From NCBI GenBank assembly GCA_965602225.1, contig CBFCYE010000048.1, forward strand, positions 1 to 13,524: 13,524 nucleotides of DNA, written 5' to 3'. This stretch comes from Tenderia sp965602225. GTDB taxonomy: Bacteria; Pseudomonadota; Gammaproteobacteria; Tenderiales; Tenderiaceae. A program made the translations under genes and the position numbers. The first letter of the stretch is position 1. Every line of letters begins with the position of its first letter. Below, one piece after another: positions 1 through 6,598 of this stretch. Under the pieces are notes generated by a model, which saw only the letters and a list, made by a program, of their open reading frames with translations, had not been told where the DNA came from and made no database searches.

Positions 1-812
1 GCTGGCGGAACGGTATTGAGCTGTTGCTGTCTTTGCTCGGGCTGGCTGATATATTTTTCAGCCGCCTTGTCCATATAGGACTTAATGCCTTTTAAATGGC
101 CAGCACCGACCACGGCAAGAATCTTTTTACAGCCGGATTGTTTTGCCTCTTCTATCAGGCGTGAGGCCATGAACTGATCACGCTCATCAACAAGTGGGGT
201 GTAGATTTCTTCTGAGTGTTCGGCAAACTGATTGAAGGTCGCTTCAAGCACATCACCTTCTTTCAGGCGTTCAACTTCTTCTGTCGTGACTGTGCGGCGG
301 GCAAGCACACTGGCCAACAAACCGGACAGCACCTTGACGCGCTTGAACCATGGCACATTGCGATAGATGCGTTTCATGGTGATGCCGATGTCACGATCGA
401 TCAACATCAGCGGCAAACCCTTGGCTTCAGCTGATTCAGCCCCGGCGCGCATGTCGGCACCGACTTCAATATCGAGCTGGTCGGCAATGCGTTTCTGAAA
501 CGCACCCAATGCCAGACTGGCCATCACCATCGGCCCCTTGCCGTTTCGCACCACCTGCATGATATCCATTTTGGTAATGGCATCAGGATCCATCAAACCA
601 TTCAATCGGTTTTCACATAGTTCCAGTGCTACGGCATCATAACGACCGGTGGCAATCAGTGACTTAACTGTGTCGGCGCTGCTGCGTGAGACGTGTGCAG
701 TGCCGAGGATAGTAATAGATACGCCATCATGTTCGAACTGAACCAGTGGCTCATTACAAACAGGATTTATCGCTACTTCTAAATCTAGATCTAGTTCTTG
801 CGCAAGCTGCAT
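1..812 (-). CDS. TraB/PrgY-family protein, C-terminus beyond the left edge
   Basis: The frame is open from an ATG at 812 to the window edge, giving 270 codons. Motifs of the TraB/PrgY/Tiki superfamily are visible: GTAHVS at residues 37-42, LELCENR at 63-69, LIDRDIGIT at about 137-145, DERD at 209-212 and VVGAGHLKGI at 234-243. The two GxxH motifs (GTAH 37-40, GAGH 236-239) are the residues proposed to bind metal in this superfamily; Tiki members are metalloproteases and enterococcal TraB/PrgY shut down pheromone activity. The role of chromosomal bacterial homologues is not settled. Full-length relatives are usually near 400 residues with C-terminal membrane segments, so the membrane part probably lies outside the window. 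The start is supported by a G-rich ribosome binding site (seven Gs, 819-825 on the opposite strand) six bases upstream. Family assignment is strong; exact function is unknown. Confidence 0.88.
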   Translation of the reverse strand, partial: MQLAQELDLDLEVAINPVCNEPLVQFEHDGVSITILGTAHVSRSSADTVKSLIATGRYDAVALELCENRLNGLMDPDAITKMDIMQVVRNGKGPMVMASLALGAFQKRIADQLDIEVGADMRAGAESAEAKGLPLMLIDRDIGITMKRIYRNVPWFKRVKVLSGLLASVLARRTVTTEEVERLKEGDVLEATFNQFAEHSEEIYTPLVDERDQFMASRLIEEAKQSGCKKILAVVGAGHLKGIKSYMDKAAEKYISQPEQRQQQLNTVPP

Positions 813-841
813 AACAATCCCCCCCGGGTTTGTTTAATACT

Positions 842-860
842 TTCCACCAAAAGTGGTGAA
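842..860. repeat. Short hairpin in the TraB-gene leader
   Basis: On the minus strand TTCACCA (854-860) pairs with TGGTG plus AA at 842-850, with a CTTT loop and one bulged G. It lies about 30 bases upstream of the start codon, inside the predicted leader. It could affect translation or mRNA stability; no function can be read from the sequence. Confidence 0.3.
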
Positions 861-868
861 TAAGTTTT

Positions 869-896
869 CATGCCTGTTATTTATATTATCGGCATG
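869..896. repeat. Inverted repeat spanning the TraB-gene promoter
   Basis: Perfect 6-bp arms CATGCC (869-874) and GGCATG (891-896) flank 16 bases that contain the candidate -10 box. The placement suits an operator, but 6-bp arms can arise by chance and no known regulator motif was recognised. Confidence 0.3.
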
Positions 897-909
897 TATG
901 TGGTTTCAG
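880..909 (-). promoter_or_regulatory. Candidate sigma70 promoter for the TraB-family gene
   Basis: Reading the minus strand, a -35-like CTGAAA (904-909) and a -10-like TATAAA (880-885) are separated by 18 bases. Transcription would start near 873, leaving a leader of about 60 bases before the ATG at 812. The -10 box is a 5/6 match; the -35 box is weak (4/6). This is inferred from the sequence only. Confidence 0.35.
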
Positions 910-1238
910 CTGAGTCTCTTTGCGCTACCCTGCGGCAATCCTGACACATGCAATCAACAAATGTAAACCCGATCAAAGCAATAAGTTTTTTTAGAAATAT
1001 AAATCGGGCGAATTCTACAGAGGGGCAAAATAATCCTCATATAAATCAAGAGGTAGAAAAAATATTAGGTTTTAAGCTCTAAAAAAGATGCATATAAAAT
1101 AGACCATTTAAAAACTGGCCACTAGGACTTTTCAATAAACAGCGCAGCAATAAAAGATAGATAACAAATGCAAGTTTAAGATTGTTTGAAGCGAGGGGAT
1201 ATAAATCGAGTGAAAAAGACAGACACACCAATAAGCAT

Positions 1239-1265
1239 AAAAAAAGGCGACCGAAGCCGCCCTTT
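1239..1265 (-). terminator. Rho-independent terminator with UUCG loop
   Basis: On the minus strand GGCGGC pairs with GTCGCC (one G-U pair) around a TTCG tetraloop closed by C-G, followed by seven Ts (plus-strand As at 1239-1245). Upstream As can lengthen the stem. It lies 18 bases beyond the stop codon of the minus-strand gene ending at 1283 and is the clearest terminator in the window. Confidence 0.9.
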
Positions 1266-1282
1266 AACGAGAGATTATTAAC

Positions 1283-1639
1283 CTATCCTGCTAGCTGCTC
1301 ATCAGCATGAACACAGCCCGTTACATTTAACCAACGCATGTCAAATTCATTGTGCACATCCATCTTGCGACTACCAAGCTCAACAACGTCAGTCATTACA
1401 CCTTCGAATTCAACAGGTATATACGCATTGGCCTCTAGCGCGGCGGCAGGCCGCTTGGTTTTTACATACACCAAAAAGCATACCTCACTGGTATCCAGCT
1501 TATTGTCACGCTGTTTTGGCCCAATGCCTACACCGATCACGCCATCAAGACGCATTAGCTCAGTTCGAGCCAAGCCTAGATTCTCATAGCAACGTGCATA
1601 ACCATTACAGGCTTGCTCGAATGATTGTTCCTGACTCAT
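1283..1639 (-). CDS. Hypothetical protein resembling the N-terminal module of Nal1-like putative proteases
   Basis: This encodes 118 residues from an ATG at 1639, preceded nine bases upstream by AGGGA. A TTG two codons further up (1645) is in frame but lies too close to that site. An N-terminal, probably helical segment (1-30) leads into GVIGVGIG (33-40), a CFLVYVKTKRP strand (54-64) and an IP-x-EF-x-GV-x-TDVVELG block (74-89). From memory this order (VVGVGIG, VYV-x-x-KLP, IP-x-x-x-DGVPTDVVE-x-G) is typical of the segment preceding the trypsin-like domain in bacterial proteins annotated as Nal1-like or S1-family peptidases. Here the protein ends about 30 residues later with no protease domain and no His/Asp/Ser motifs. 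There is no signal peptide or membrane segment, so it is probably cytoplasmic. It is a monocistronic unit with its own terminator, divergent from the regulator at 1837. Function unknown; the family link is a recollection, not a search. Confidence 0.8.
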   Translation of the reverse strand: MSQEQSFEQACNGYARCYENLGLARTELMRLDGVIGVGIGPKQRDNKLDTSEVCFLVYVKTKRPAAALEANAYIPVEFEGVMTDVVELGSRKMDVHNEFDMRWLNVTGCVHADEQLAG

Positions 1640-1677
1640 TTTCAATATTCCCTATCGTGTTGAAGGGGACACGCTTC

Positions 1678-1716
1678 ATGACCAGACGCGAACGTCAGAT
1701 CAAAGTATTAGGTTAA
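1678..1716 (+). other. Twelve-codon reading frame with a good ribosome binding site
   Basis: An ATG at 1678 is preceded by AAGGGG (1663-1668) at a nine-base spacing and reads MTRRERQIKVLG before a TAA whose last base is the first base of the direct-repeat pair. It may be the stump of a gene cut by a deletion or insertion, a leader peptide, or chance. No family was recognised. Confidence 0.2.
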
Positions 1717-1754
1717 CCCCCGTTTAAGCCTAAAAAGGTGACCCCCATTTAAGC
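1716..1754. repeat. Tandem 14-bp direct repeat in the divergent spacer
   Basis: ACCCCCGTTTAAGC (1716-1729) and ACCCCCATTTAAGC (1741-1754) differ at one base and start 25 bp apart. The similarity extends a few bases beyond the core on the five-prime side. The copies lie between the divergent genes at 1639 and 1837. They could be paired regulator sites or the remnant of a transposon end carrying multiple terminal repeats. The sequence does not decide between these. Confidence 0.6.
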
Positions 1755-1765
1755 TAAGATCAGCG

Positions 1766-1794
1766 TAGCAAACTCAAACCTAGGGCGGTATTAT
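1766..1794 (+). promoter_or_regulatory. Weak candidate promoter for the LuxR-type regulator
   Basis: TAGCAA (1766-1771) and TATTAT (1789-1794) are 17 bases apart on the plus strand, about 40 bases upstream of the GTG start at 1837. The -10 box is a 5/6 match and the -35 box is poor, as expected if an activator is needed. The direct repeats lie just upstream, where an activator would bind. Confidence 0.25.
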
Positions 1795-1836
1795 CCTTTG
1801 GTATACCTGATAGCTACTTAATGATGATTAAAAATC

Positions 1837-3927
1837 GTGCCCAGCGTTAAATCCCAAACCTTCGCCGACAAACTAAAACTTGCCAGACAGACACAGTTTG
1901 TCGGCCGAGAGAAAGAGCTTCAATTTTTTAAACAGGCCCTGGCGGACAACGACAGTCTGATCATTAATGTTCATGGCCAGGGCGGGGTGGGCAAAAGCAG
2001 CTTGCTGGATGCATTTCGTTATAGCGCCGAGGAATCTGACGCCTATTTCGCATATATCGACTGCCAGGATCTTAGCGGTTCTGTTGAAATGTTCACATCA
2101 CAGCTTGGCAAGATGCTGGATACTCATTCAGAGATTAATAGCGACGGGCTTATTGATCATATTCACAAGCTTGCGCAACAAAGACGCCTCGTTATTGCCA
2201 TCGATACCTTTGAGGAAGCTGGCAATCTGAACCGCTGGCTCAGGCAGGAATTTTTGCCTAACCTACCCGAGATATGTCTGGCCGTGATTGCCGGCCGCCA
2301 TCCGCTGATAGATCTGTGGCAATCGCAGCCTGAGTGGCGCAACCTGATCCAGCCCCTTGGCCTCGATAACTTTGATCACGAGATGACCAGCCATTACCTG
2401 ACACTCAATGGCATCACCCAACAATGCGCCATCGAACAGGCCTGGCTTAGCACCTGCGGTTATCCGCTTGCCCTCTCCCTGAGCATCAATCTGGCCACAG
2501 GCAATGATCCGTCATTGGTAACAGCTGACCATAACAGCATCGACATGGTCACCACCCTGACGCAACGCTGGCTGCGTGAGATTCCCGATGAAAGCCTACG
2601 CCCCCTGATTGAGGCCGCCTGCGTTGTCAGAATATTCAATCAGAACCTGCTCGAATGCATCAGCGAACAGCCGATCAGCGAAACAGATTTTCACCAACTG
2701 CAAAACTGCTCATTCATACGCAAACGGCGAACCGGCTGGGCTATTCACAGCATGGTCAGAATTGCACTTGAGAGAGAGCTGTCACAGCGCAACCCTGAAA
2801 AATACGTACGCCTGAGCATGCGCGCACTGCAAAGCCTTGCCCATGCAGCAATAAAACAAACGCCTGGACTCGACCGCCCTCTGGCATTAAATGAATTCTT
2901 CTACCTGCTTGGCGACAGCCTGGTACGCGCGGCACTTTATGAAGAGACCGACAATAGTGACAAGCGCTATATAGACAGTGCCGACCACCAAGACATAGCG
3001 GCACTTGAACAATACATGCATGACTGGCGCATGGAACGCGGCGTCTTATCTAACACCGACATCAATCTATTCGATAACAGCAGAAATGAAAATATTCAGC
3101 AACATATTGTCTCTGAACCAAGAGAACCGGAATTCATCAATATCGCGGAATTGATTACTCTCTTTCCTGGCTCCATTCGCATACTTAAAGATGAGAAGAG
3201 CCGCATCAAAGGCATGACAATAGTTTTGCCTATCAACGGACAGAGCATTGGCTATCTGAAAGCACAACCGGTCACGCGCAACTACTTCACAGCACTAACA
3301 GAGCAACAAACAACTATACTTTCAACAACTGTCGACAACACCGTGAATTGGTTTGTGAGACTAATAGACACCCAAGACCCCAGCGACAATAACAGCAGGA
3401 GCGCACTATTCAGGGACCTGACCTCGCTGCTGATACGACCCGCCCGCTTCATCACCACAACGCCGCTGGACCTATATCAATCACTCCTGACACGATTCGG
3501 CTTCAGCAAGCTTGATCTGCCATCACAATATGATTTTGGCTCGGACCGACCCGCACCTTTTTTCGAACTGGATTTGCGCGGCCAACGACTCAGCCAGCAT
3601 CTGGGACAATTGATACAACAACAGACGGGGGGCAGCGACATGGAACTGCCGCTGGATTCATTGCTTGCTGCAATCCCGAACCCACAAAAACAAGCCCGCC
3701 AGGATCAGTCAGCAAAAAAACCGCCAACCATCACATTGTCAGAACTAAGTGTGCGCGAACGTGAAGTTGCACTTATCGCCGTAGAGGGACTACCAAACTG
3801 CACTATCGCCTCTCGTCTTGACATAGGCGAAGTCACAGTTAAAAAACACATGGGACAAATATTTAAAAAACTGGGCGTACGTAACCGTTCGGAGCTAATC
3901 AAATATTTCTGGTCACAAACAGATTAA
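1837..3927 (+). CDS. STAND-type ATPase with C-terminal LuxR helix-turn-helix, transcriptional regulator
   Basis: This 696-residue protein has three parts. Residues 20-130 are an AAA_16/NB-ARC-like P-loop domain with FVGREKEL (21-28), Walker A GQGGVGKSS (47-55) and Walker B LVIAIDTFEEA (118-128), followed by helical and winged-helix-like sequence to about residue 330. Residues from about 400 to 600 contain short strands, then an FVRLID strand, a helix, and a GFSKLD turn, an order reminiscent of a degenerate GNAT acetyltransferase fold (inference). Residues 637-692 are a GerE/LuxR helix-turn-helix (LSVREREV, TIASRL, TVKKHMGQIFKKLGV). MalT-like regulators of this layout normally carry TPR repeats in the middle; none is apparent here. 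The likely role is a nucleotide-dependent transcription factor whose ligand and targets are unknown. The start is GTG: an in-frame stop at 1825 rules out an upstream start, and no good Shine-Dalgarno is visible. An out-of-frame ATG frame of nine codons (1821-1850) overlaps the start. It lies divergent from the Nal1-like gene and convergent with the lipoprotein gene. Confidence 0.9.
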   Translation: MPSVKSQTFADKLKLARQTQFVGREKELQFFKQALADNDSLIINVHGQGGVGKSSLLDAFRYSAEESDAYFAYIDCQDLSGSVEMFTSQLGKMLDTHSEINSDGLIDHIHKLAQQRRLVIAIDTFEEAGNLNRWLRQEFLPNLPEICLAVIAGRHPLIDLWQSQPEWRNLIQPLGLDNFDHEMTSHYLTLNGITQQCAIEQAWLSTCGYPLALSLSINLATGNDPSLVTADHNSIDMVTTLTQRWLREIPDESLRPLIEAACVVRIFNQNLLECISEQPISETDFHQLQNCSFIRKRRTGWAIHSMVRIALERELSQRNPEKYVRLSMRALQSLAHAAIKQTPGLDRPLALNEFFYLLGDSLVRAALYEETDNSDKRYIDSADHQDIAALEQYMHDWRMERGVLSNTDINLFDNSRNENIQQHIVSEPREPEFINIAELITLFPGSIRILKDEKSRIKGMTIVLPINGQSIGYLKAQPVTRNYFTALTEQQTTILSTTVDNTVNWFVRLIDTQDPSDNNSRSALFRDLTSLLIRPARFITTTPLDLYQSLLTRFGFSKLDLPSQYDFGSDRPAPFFELDLRGQRLSQHLGQLIQQQTGGSDMELPLDSLLAAIPNPQKQARQDQSAKKPPTITLSELSVREREVALIAVEGLPNCTIASRLDIGEVTVKKHMGQIFKKLGVRNRSELIKYFWSQTD

Positions 3928-3943
3928 AGGGCTCATAAAATAA

Positions 3944-4369
3944 TTAACGATATCCATCTGCGGATATTACATGCGCCACAATACCGAATTTATCGTCTTC
4001 TTTAACTGTATCAAAAAACGTTATCGTCTCTAGCGCATCCTTGCCCGAAGTATATTTAACTTGGTAATCAAAAATATAAAAACGACCACTCAACACGGTA
4101 TTCACTTCCATTCGTATTTTCCGAAAAGACTCCACCTGCCCCAGACTGGAGGCAACGTGTTCAACATGAGTCTGCCATTCTTCAGCCGAACGTTTGTTTG
4201 AATAATAACCAAGCACAAGATCAACATTCTGCTCTTGCCTCGCCTTATAAAATCCTTCGACCTCTTTTTCAACCACTTCACCTGTTGGCGAACCAATAGA
4301 GCACGCTGCCAGCATAAATATAAATATGGCAACAACTCCAGAACGGGCAAATAAAACTGCAGACTTCAT
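3944..4369 (-). CDS. Small NTF2-like lipoprotein
   Basis: This 141-residue precursor starts with MKSAVLFAR, a hydrophobic stretch (about 12-21) and the lipobox LAAC, with the lipidated cysteine at residue 23. The residue after Cys is Ser, which normally sends lipoproteins to the outer membrane in gammaproteobacteria. The mature part begins with a helix (EKEVEGFYKARQEQNVDLVLGYYS), then EEW and a series of strands (RFYIFDYQVKY, ALETITFFDTV, FGIVAHVIS), the order seen in NTF2-like DUF4019/DUF4864 periplasmic proteins. The start is supported by AAGGGA at an eight-base spacing. It lies 83 bases beyond the thioesterase gene in the same direction with no terminator between, so it may be the last gene of the beta-oxidation operon, although the gap leaves room for its own promoter. 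It converges with the regulator gene, with only 16 bases between the stops and no visible terminator. Its function is unknown. Confidence 0.88.
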   Translation of the reverse strand: MKSAVLFARSGVVAIFIFMLAACSIGSPTGEVVEKEVEGFYKARQEQNVDLVLGYYSNKRSAEEWQTHVEHVASSLGQVESFRKIRMEVNTVLSGRFYIFDYQVKYTSGKDALETITFFDTVKEDDKFGIVAHVISADGYR

Positions 4370-4392
4370 TCAGATAATCCCTTTATTAATGA

Positions 4393-4430
4393 CTCAATAT
4401 TTTTTTATGATTTTGCAACGCGATATTGAG
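4393..4430. repeat. Inverted repeat between thioesterase and lipoprotein genes
   Basis: CTCAATAT (4393-4400) and ATATTGAG (4423-4430) are perfect 8-bp arms separated by 22 bases. The stem is AT-rich with a long loop and no following T run on the minus strand, so it is a poor terminator. It could be an operator for the lipoprotein gene or a processing hairpin. Confidence 0.4.
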
Positions 4431-4452
4431 CTTTTACAAAATGGCAGACAAC

Positions 4453-4842
4453 TTAATCCTTGTCTACTTTACGTGGTTTGCGCTGATCATCAACAGCAAC
4501 ATAGGTTAACACCGCCGCTGTCACTTTGATTGGCGTGGCAAGCCGATTACGTTCTGCGTAAACCTTCACATTTACTGTCAATGAGGTATTGCCGACACGA
4601 CTTACTTCGGCATAACAACTAACCAGGTCACCGATAAAAACTGGCTGATGAAATTCGAATGAATTTACGGCAACCGTTACCACCCGCCCTTTGGCCCGTC
4701 GCGTTGCCACCACAGATCCAGCAATATCCACCTGCGACATAATCCAACCGCCAAAAATATCGCCCGCCGCGTTGGCGTCCGCCGGCATTGCCACAAGGCG
4801 AATGATAGGCACATCATCGCTGGAGGGAGTTGTCTCGTTCAT
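4453..4842 (-). CDS. YciA-like hotdog-fold acyl-CoA thioesterase
   Basis: This 129-residue cytoplasmic enzyme hydrolyses acyl-CoA to free acid and CoA. The diagnostic block is NAAGDIFGGWIMSQVD at residues 24-39, where Asp28 aligns with the catalytic Asp of Haemophilus YciA (HI0827). The hotdog strands follow: VVTVAVNSFEFHQPV, GDLVSCYAEV and SLTVNVKVYA, then TAAVLTYVAVD. The length matches YciA and related single-domain BFIT/ACOT relatives. Its ATG shares the final A of the upstream synthetase stop codon (TAATG, 4840-4844), so translation is probably coupled. In this setting it most likely relieves CoA sequestration by releasing stalled or excess acyl-CoA, undoing the reaction of the synthetase next to it. 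The substrate chain length cannot be read from the sequence. Confidence 0.93.
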   Translation of the reverse strand: MNETTPSSDDVPIIRLVAMPADANAAGDIFGGWIMSQVDIAGSVVATRRAKGRVVTVAVNSFEFHQPVFIGDLVSCYAEVSRVGNTSLTVNVKVYAERNRLATPIKVTAAVLTYVAVDDQRKPRKVDKD

Positions 4843-6569
4843 TATTTACGCCTCGCGTACATGGCGTCGATTTCTTTTTCATGTTTGCGCAGAATCTTTT
4901 CGCGCTTTAATTTCAGCGTTGGCGTCAGCATGTCATTTTCCACTGTCCATGGTTCATTTACTGTCAGTACCGTTCTGATCTTGGCATAACCAGGAAATGA
5001 GCTAATGCACTCAGCGATCATTACCAACAAGGCATCATCAGTATATAGAAGATGTGACTCTTCCTGATTCAACACAACCAGAACAGCAAGGCAGGGACGG
5101 TTATCACCTATCACCATCACCTGTTCAAACATTGGATGGGCACTGATGGCCATTTCCATATCTGCCGGCGAGACCTTCTCACCCGTGCCCAGAACCAATA
5201 CATCTTTAATGCGGCCGGTAATATAAACGCGGCCATCTTCCAGCCTGGCTTTATCACCGGTATGCAACCAACCATCAGCATCCACCGTCTCGGCAAAAGC
5301 CTTGGCATTATTCCAATAGCCCTGCATGACACCTGGACTGCGCACCTGTAGTTCATCATTGTCACCTATGCGCACTTCCACATCAGGCAACGGTGGTCCA
5401 ACGCTGGCAGGGTCATTGTTTTTAATCAGATTGACTGCCGCCACCGGACTCAATTCGGTCATGCCGTAGCCCTGCAACAGATTCAGTCCGAGACCGATAA
5501 ATGCCTTGCCGGCATCGATTGGCATTGGTGCACCACCACAGATGGCTATCCGCAGCCGCCCGCCAAGCTTGGCCATGATTTTGTCTGCCGCCAGTTTTTC
5601 CAGCAGCGGCCATAACAACAGTTTGGCCTGCCATTTCGTCCGGCCCTGTTGATGCAGAAATCGCAGCCAGCCGGTCTCAACAGCAAGATTAAACAGTCGT
5701 CGTTTTACAGGGCTGTTCAACTGCTCCTGAATCTTGGCAAAGGTGCGCTCATAAATACGCGGCACTGAGATCAAAACAGTCGGACGAATAGTTTGCAGGT
5801 CTTCTGCCAGATGTGGGATTGAACGAGCATAGGCAACTCGGGCACCGGCCATCATCGGCAGGTAATAACCTATGCTTCGTTCCAGCGTATGAGACAGAGG
5901 TAAAAATGAGAGAAAGACATCATCGGGGAAAATATCTACCGCGCGCAGTCCGGCGTAGGCATTCCATAAAATATTGCGATGGCTGAGCATCACGCCCTTG
6001 GGGCGACCGGTGGTTCCCGAGGTATAGACTATCGTCGCCAAGGCCTCGGAATCACTGACACACAGTTCGGCGGGTTCTTCAGAGTCCCGCAGCAACTTTT
6101 TCACATAACGAATCCGCTGATCACCGCAGTCGTTGATACTCCAGATGTGCATGCTGTCATCAAGCTCGGCAGCAACCGAGGTCAATTCACGCCACTGCTC
6201 AAGCCCTTCAATCAGCAACAGGCGACAGCCGGAATCGGCCAGCACATAGGCGACATTCTCGGCCCGGTCATTTGCAAACAGCGGTACCACCACCAGACCA
6301 AGCCCAAGGGCGGCCTGTTCAAACACCAGCCATTGCGGTGAATTATTGGCCATCACCGCAACGCGATCACCGACCTGTAAAGACTCCGCCTTTAGTGCGC
6401 CCTGCCAGCGCGAAACCAGCTCGGCCATTTGCGCCCAGGTCAGATCCAGCCAACGTTTTGTCGGTTTGTCGAAACAGCTATAGGCAATGGCGCCGGGGCT
6501 GCGCCTGACACGCTCCCAGAACAACCCCGGTAATACTTGCGCAACATCCGGGCTAATTACATCAGACAC
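4842..6569 (-). CDS. Long-chain fatty acid-CoA ligase (AMP-forming)
   Basis: This 575-residue ANL-superfamily enzyme activates fatty acids with ATP and CoA to acyl-CoA and AMP. Visible core motifs are the phosphate-binding loop YTSGTTGRPKGVMLSH (182-197), the CGGAPMP segment (344-350), GYGMTE (367-372), WLHTGD (434-439) and the hinge TGRIKDVLVLGTGEKVSP (451-468). A conserved TPTLKLKREKI near the C-terminus carries the lysine-rich end typical of the long-chain (FAA1/COG1022) branch. The sequence is closer to that branch than to E. coli FadD, so no symbol is given. The start is GTG at 6569 with AAGGAAG about nine bases upstream. It follows the fadJ-like gene by 29 bases and overlaps the thioesterase gene by one base. 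There is no signal peptide; it probably acts at the inner face of the cytoplasmic membrane, priming imported fatty acids for FadE. Confidence 0.94.
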   Translation of the reverse strand: MSDVISPDVAQVLPGLFWERVRRSPGAIAYSCFDKPTKRWLDLTWAQMAELVSRWQGALKAESLQVGDRVAVMANNSPQWLVFEQAALGLGLVVVPLFANDRAENVAYVLADSGCRLLLIEGLEQWRELTSVAAELDDSMHIWSINDCGDQRIRYVKKLLRDSEEPAELCVSDSEALATIVYTSGTTGRPKGVMLSHRNILWNAYAGLRAVDIFPDDVFLSFLPLSHTLERSIGYYLPMMAGARVAYARSIPHLAEDLQTIRPTVLISVPRIYERTFAKIQEQLNSPVKRRLFNLAVETGWLRFLHQQGRTKWQAKLLLWPLLEKLAADKIMAKLGGRLRIAICGGAPMPIDAGKAFIGLGLNLLQGYGMTELSPVAAVNLIKNNDPASVGPPLPDVEVRIGDNDELQVRSPGVMQGYWNNAKAFAETVDADGWLHTGDKARLEDGRVYITGRIKDVLVLGTGEKVSPADMEMAISAHPMFEQVMVIGDNRPCLAVLVVLNQEESHLLYTDDALLVMIAECISSFPGYAKIRTVLTVNEPWTVENDMLTPTLKLKREKILRKHEKEIDAMYARRK

Positions 6570-6598
6570 GGGTAAAACTTCCTTTCTAAATCAAATCA

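Larger units (their letters stand above)
813..1238. other. AT-rich intergenic region
   Basis: This stretch of about 425 bases lies between the TraB-family gene and the terminator of the next minus-strand gene. Its left third holds the candidate promoter and two small inverted repeats described separately. The part from about 985 to 1238 is strongly AT-rich, with the nonamer ATATAAATC at 997-1005, 1039-1047 and 1199-1207. I found no convincing open frame with a ribosome binding site, no RNA gene and no intact mobile element. Confidence 0.6.

Noticed and set aside
313..434. Plus-strand frame opposite the TraB-family gene
   Set aside because: It is a shadow of the conserved TraB frame, and the minus-strand reading carries the family motifs.
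1338..1716. Two plus-strand frames across the Nal1-like gene (1338-1589 and 1516-1716)
   Set aside because: They oppose a gene supported by ribosome binding site, conserved motifs and terminator. Only the last 12 codons of the second, after a well-spaced AAGGGG, were kept as a low-confidence feature.
3925..3950. Possible bidirectional terminator between the convergent regulator and lipoprotein genes
   Set aside because: The 16-base gap is AT-rich but holds no inverted repeat that could form a terminator stem.
4393..4430. Terminator of the beta-oxidation operon
   Set aside because: The inverted repeat has an AT-rich stem, a 22-base loop and no T run, so it was listed only as a repeat.
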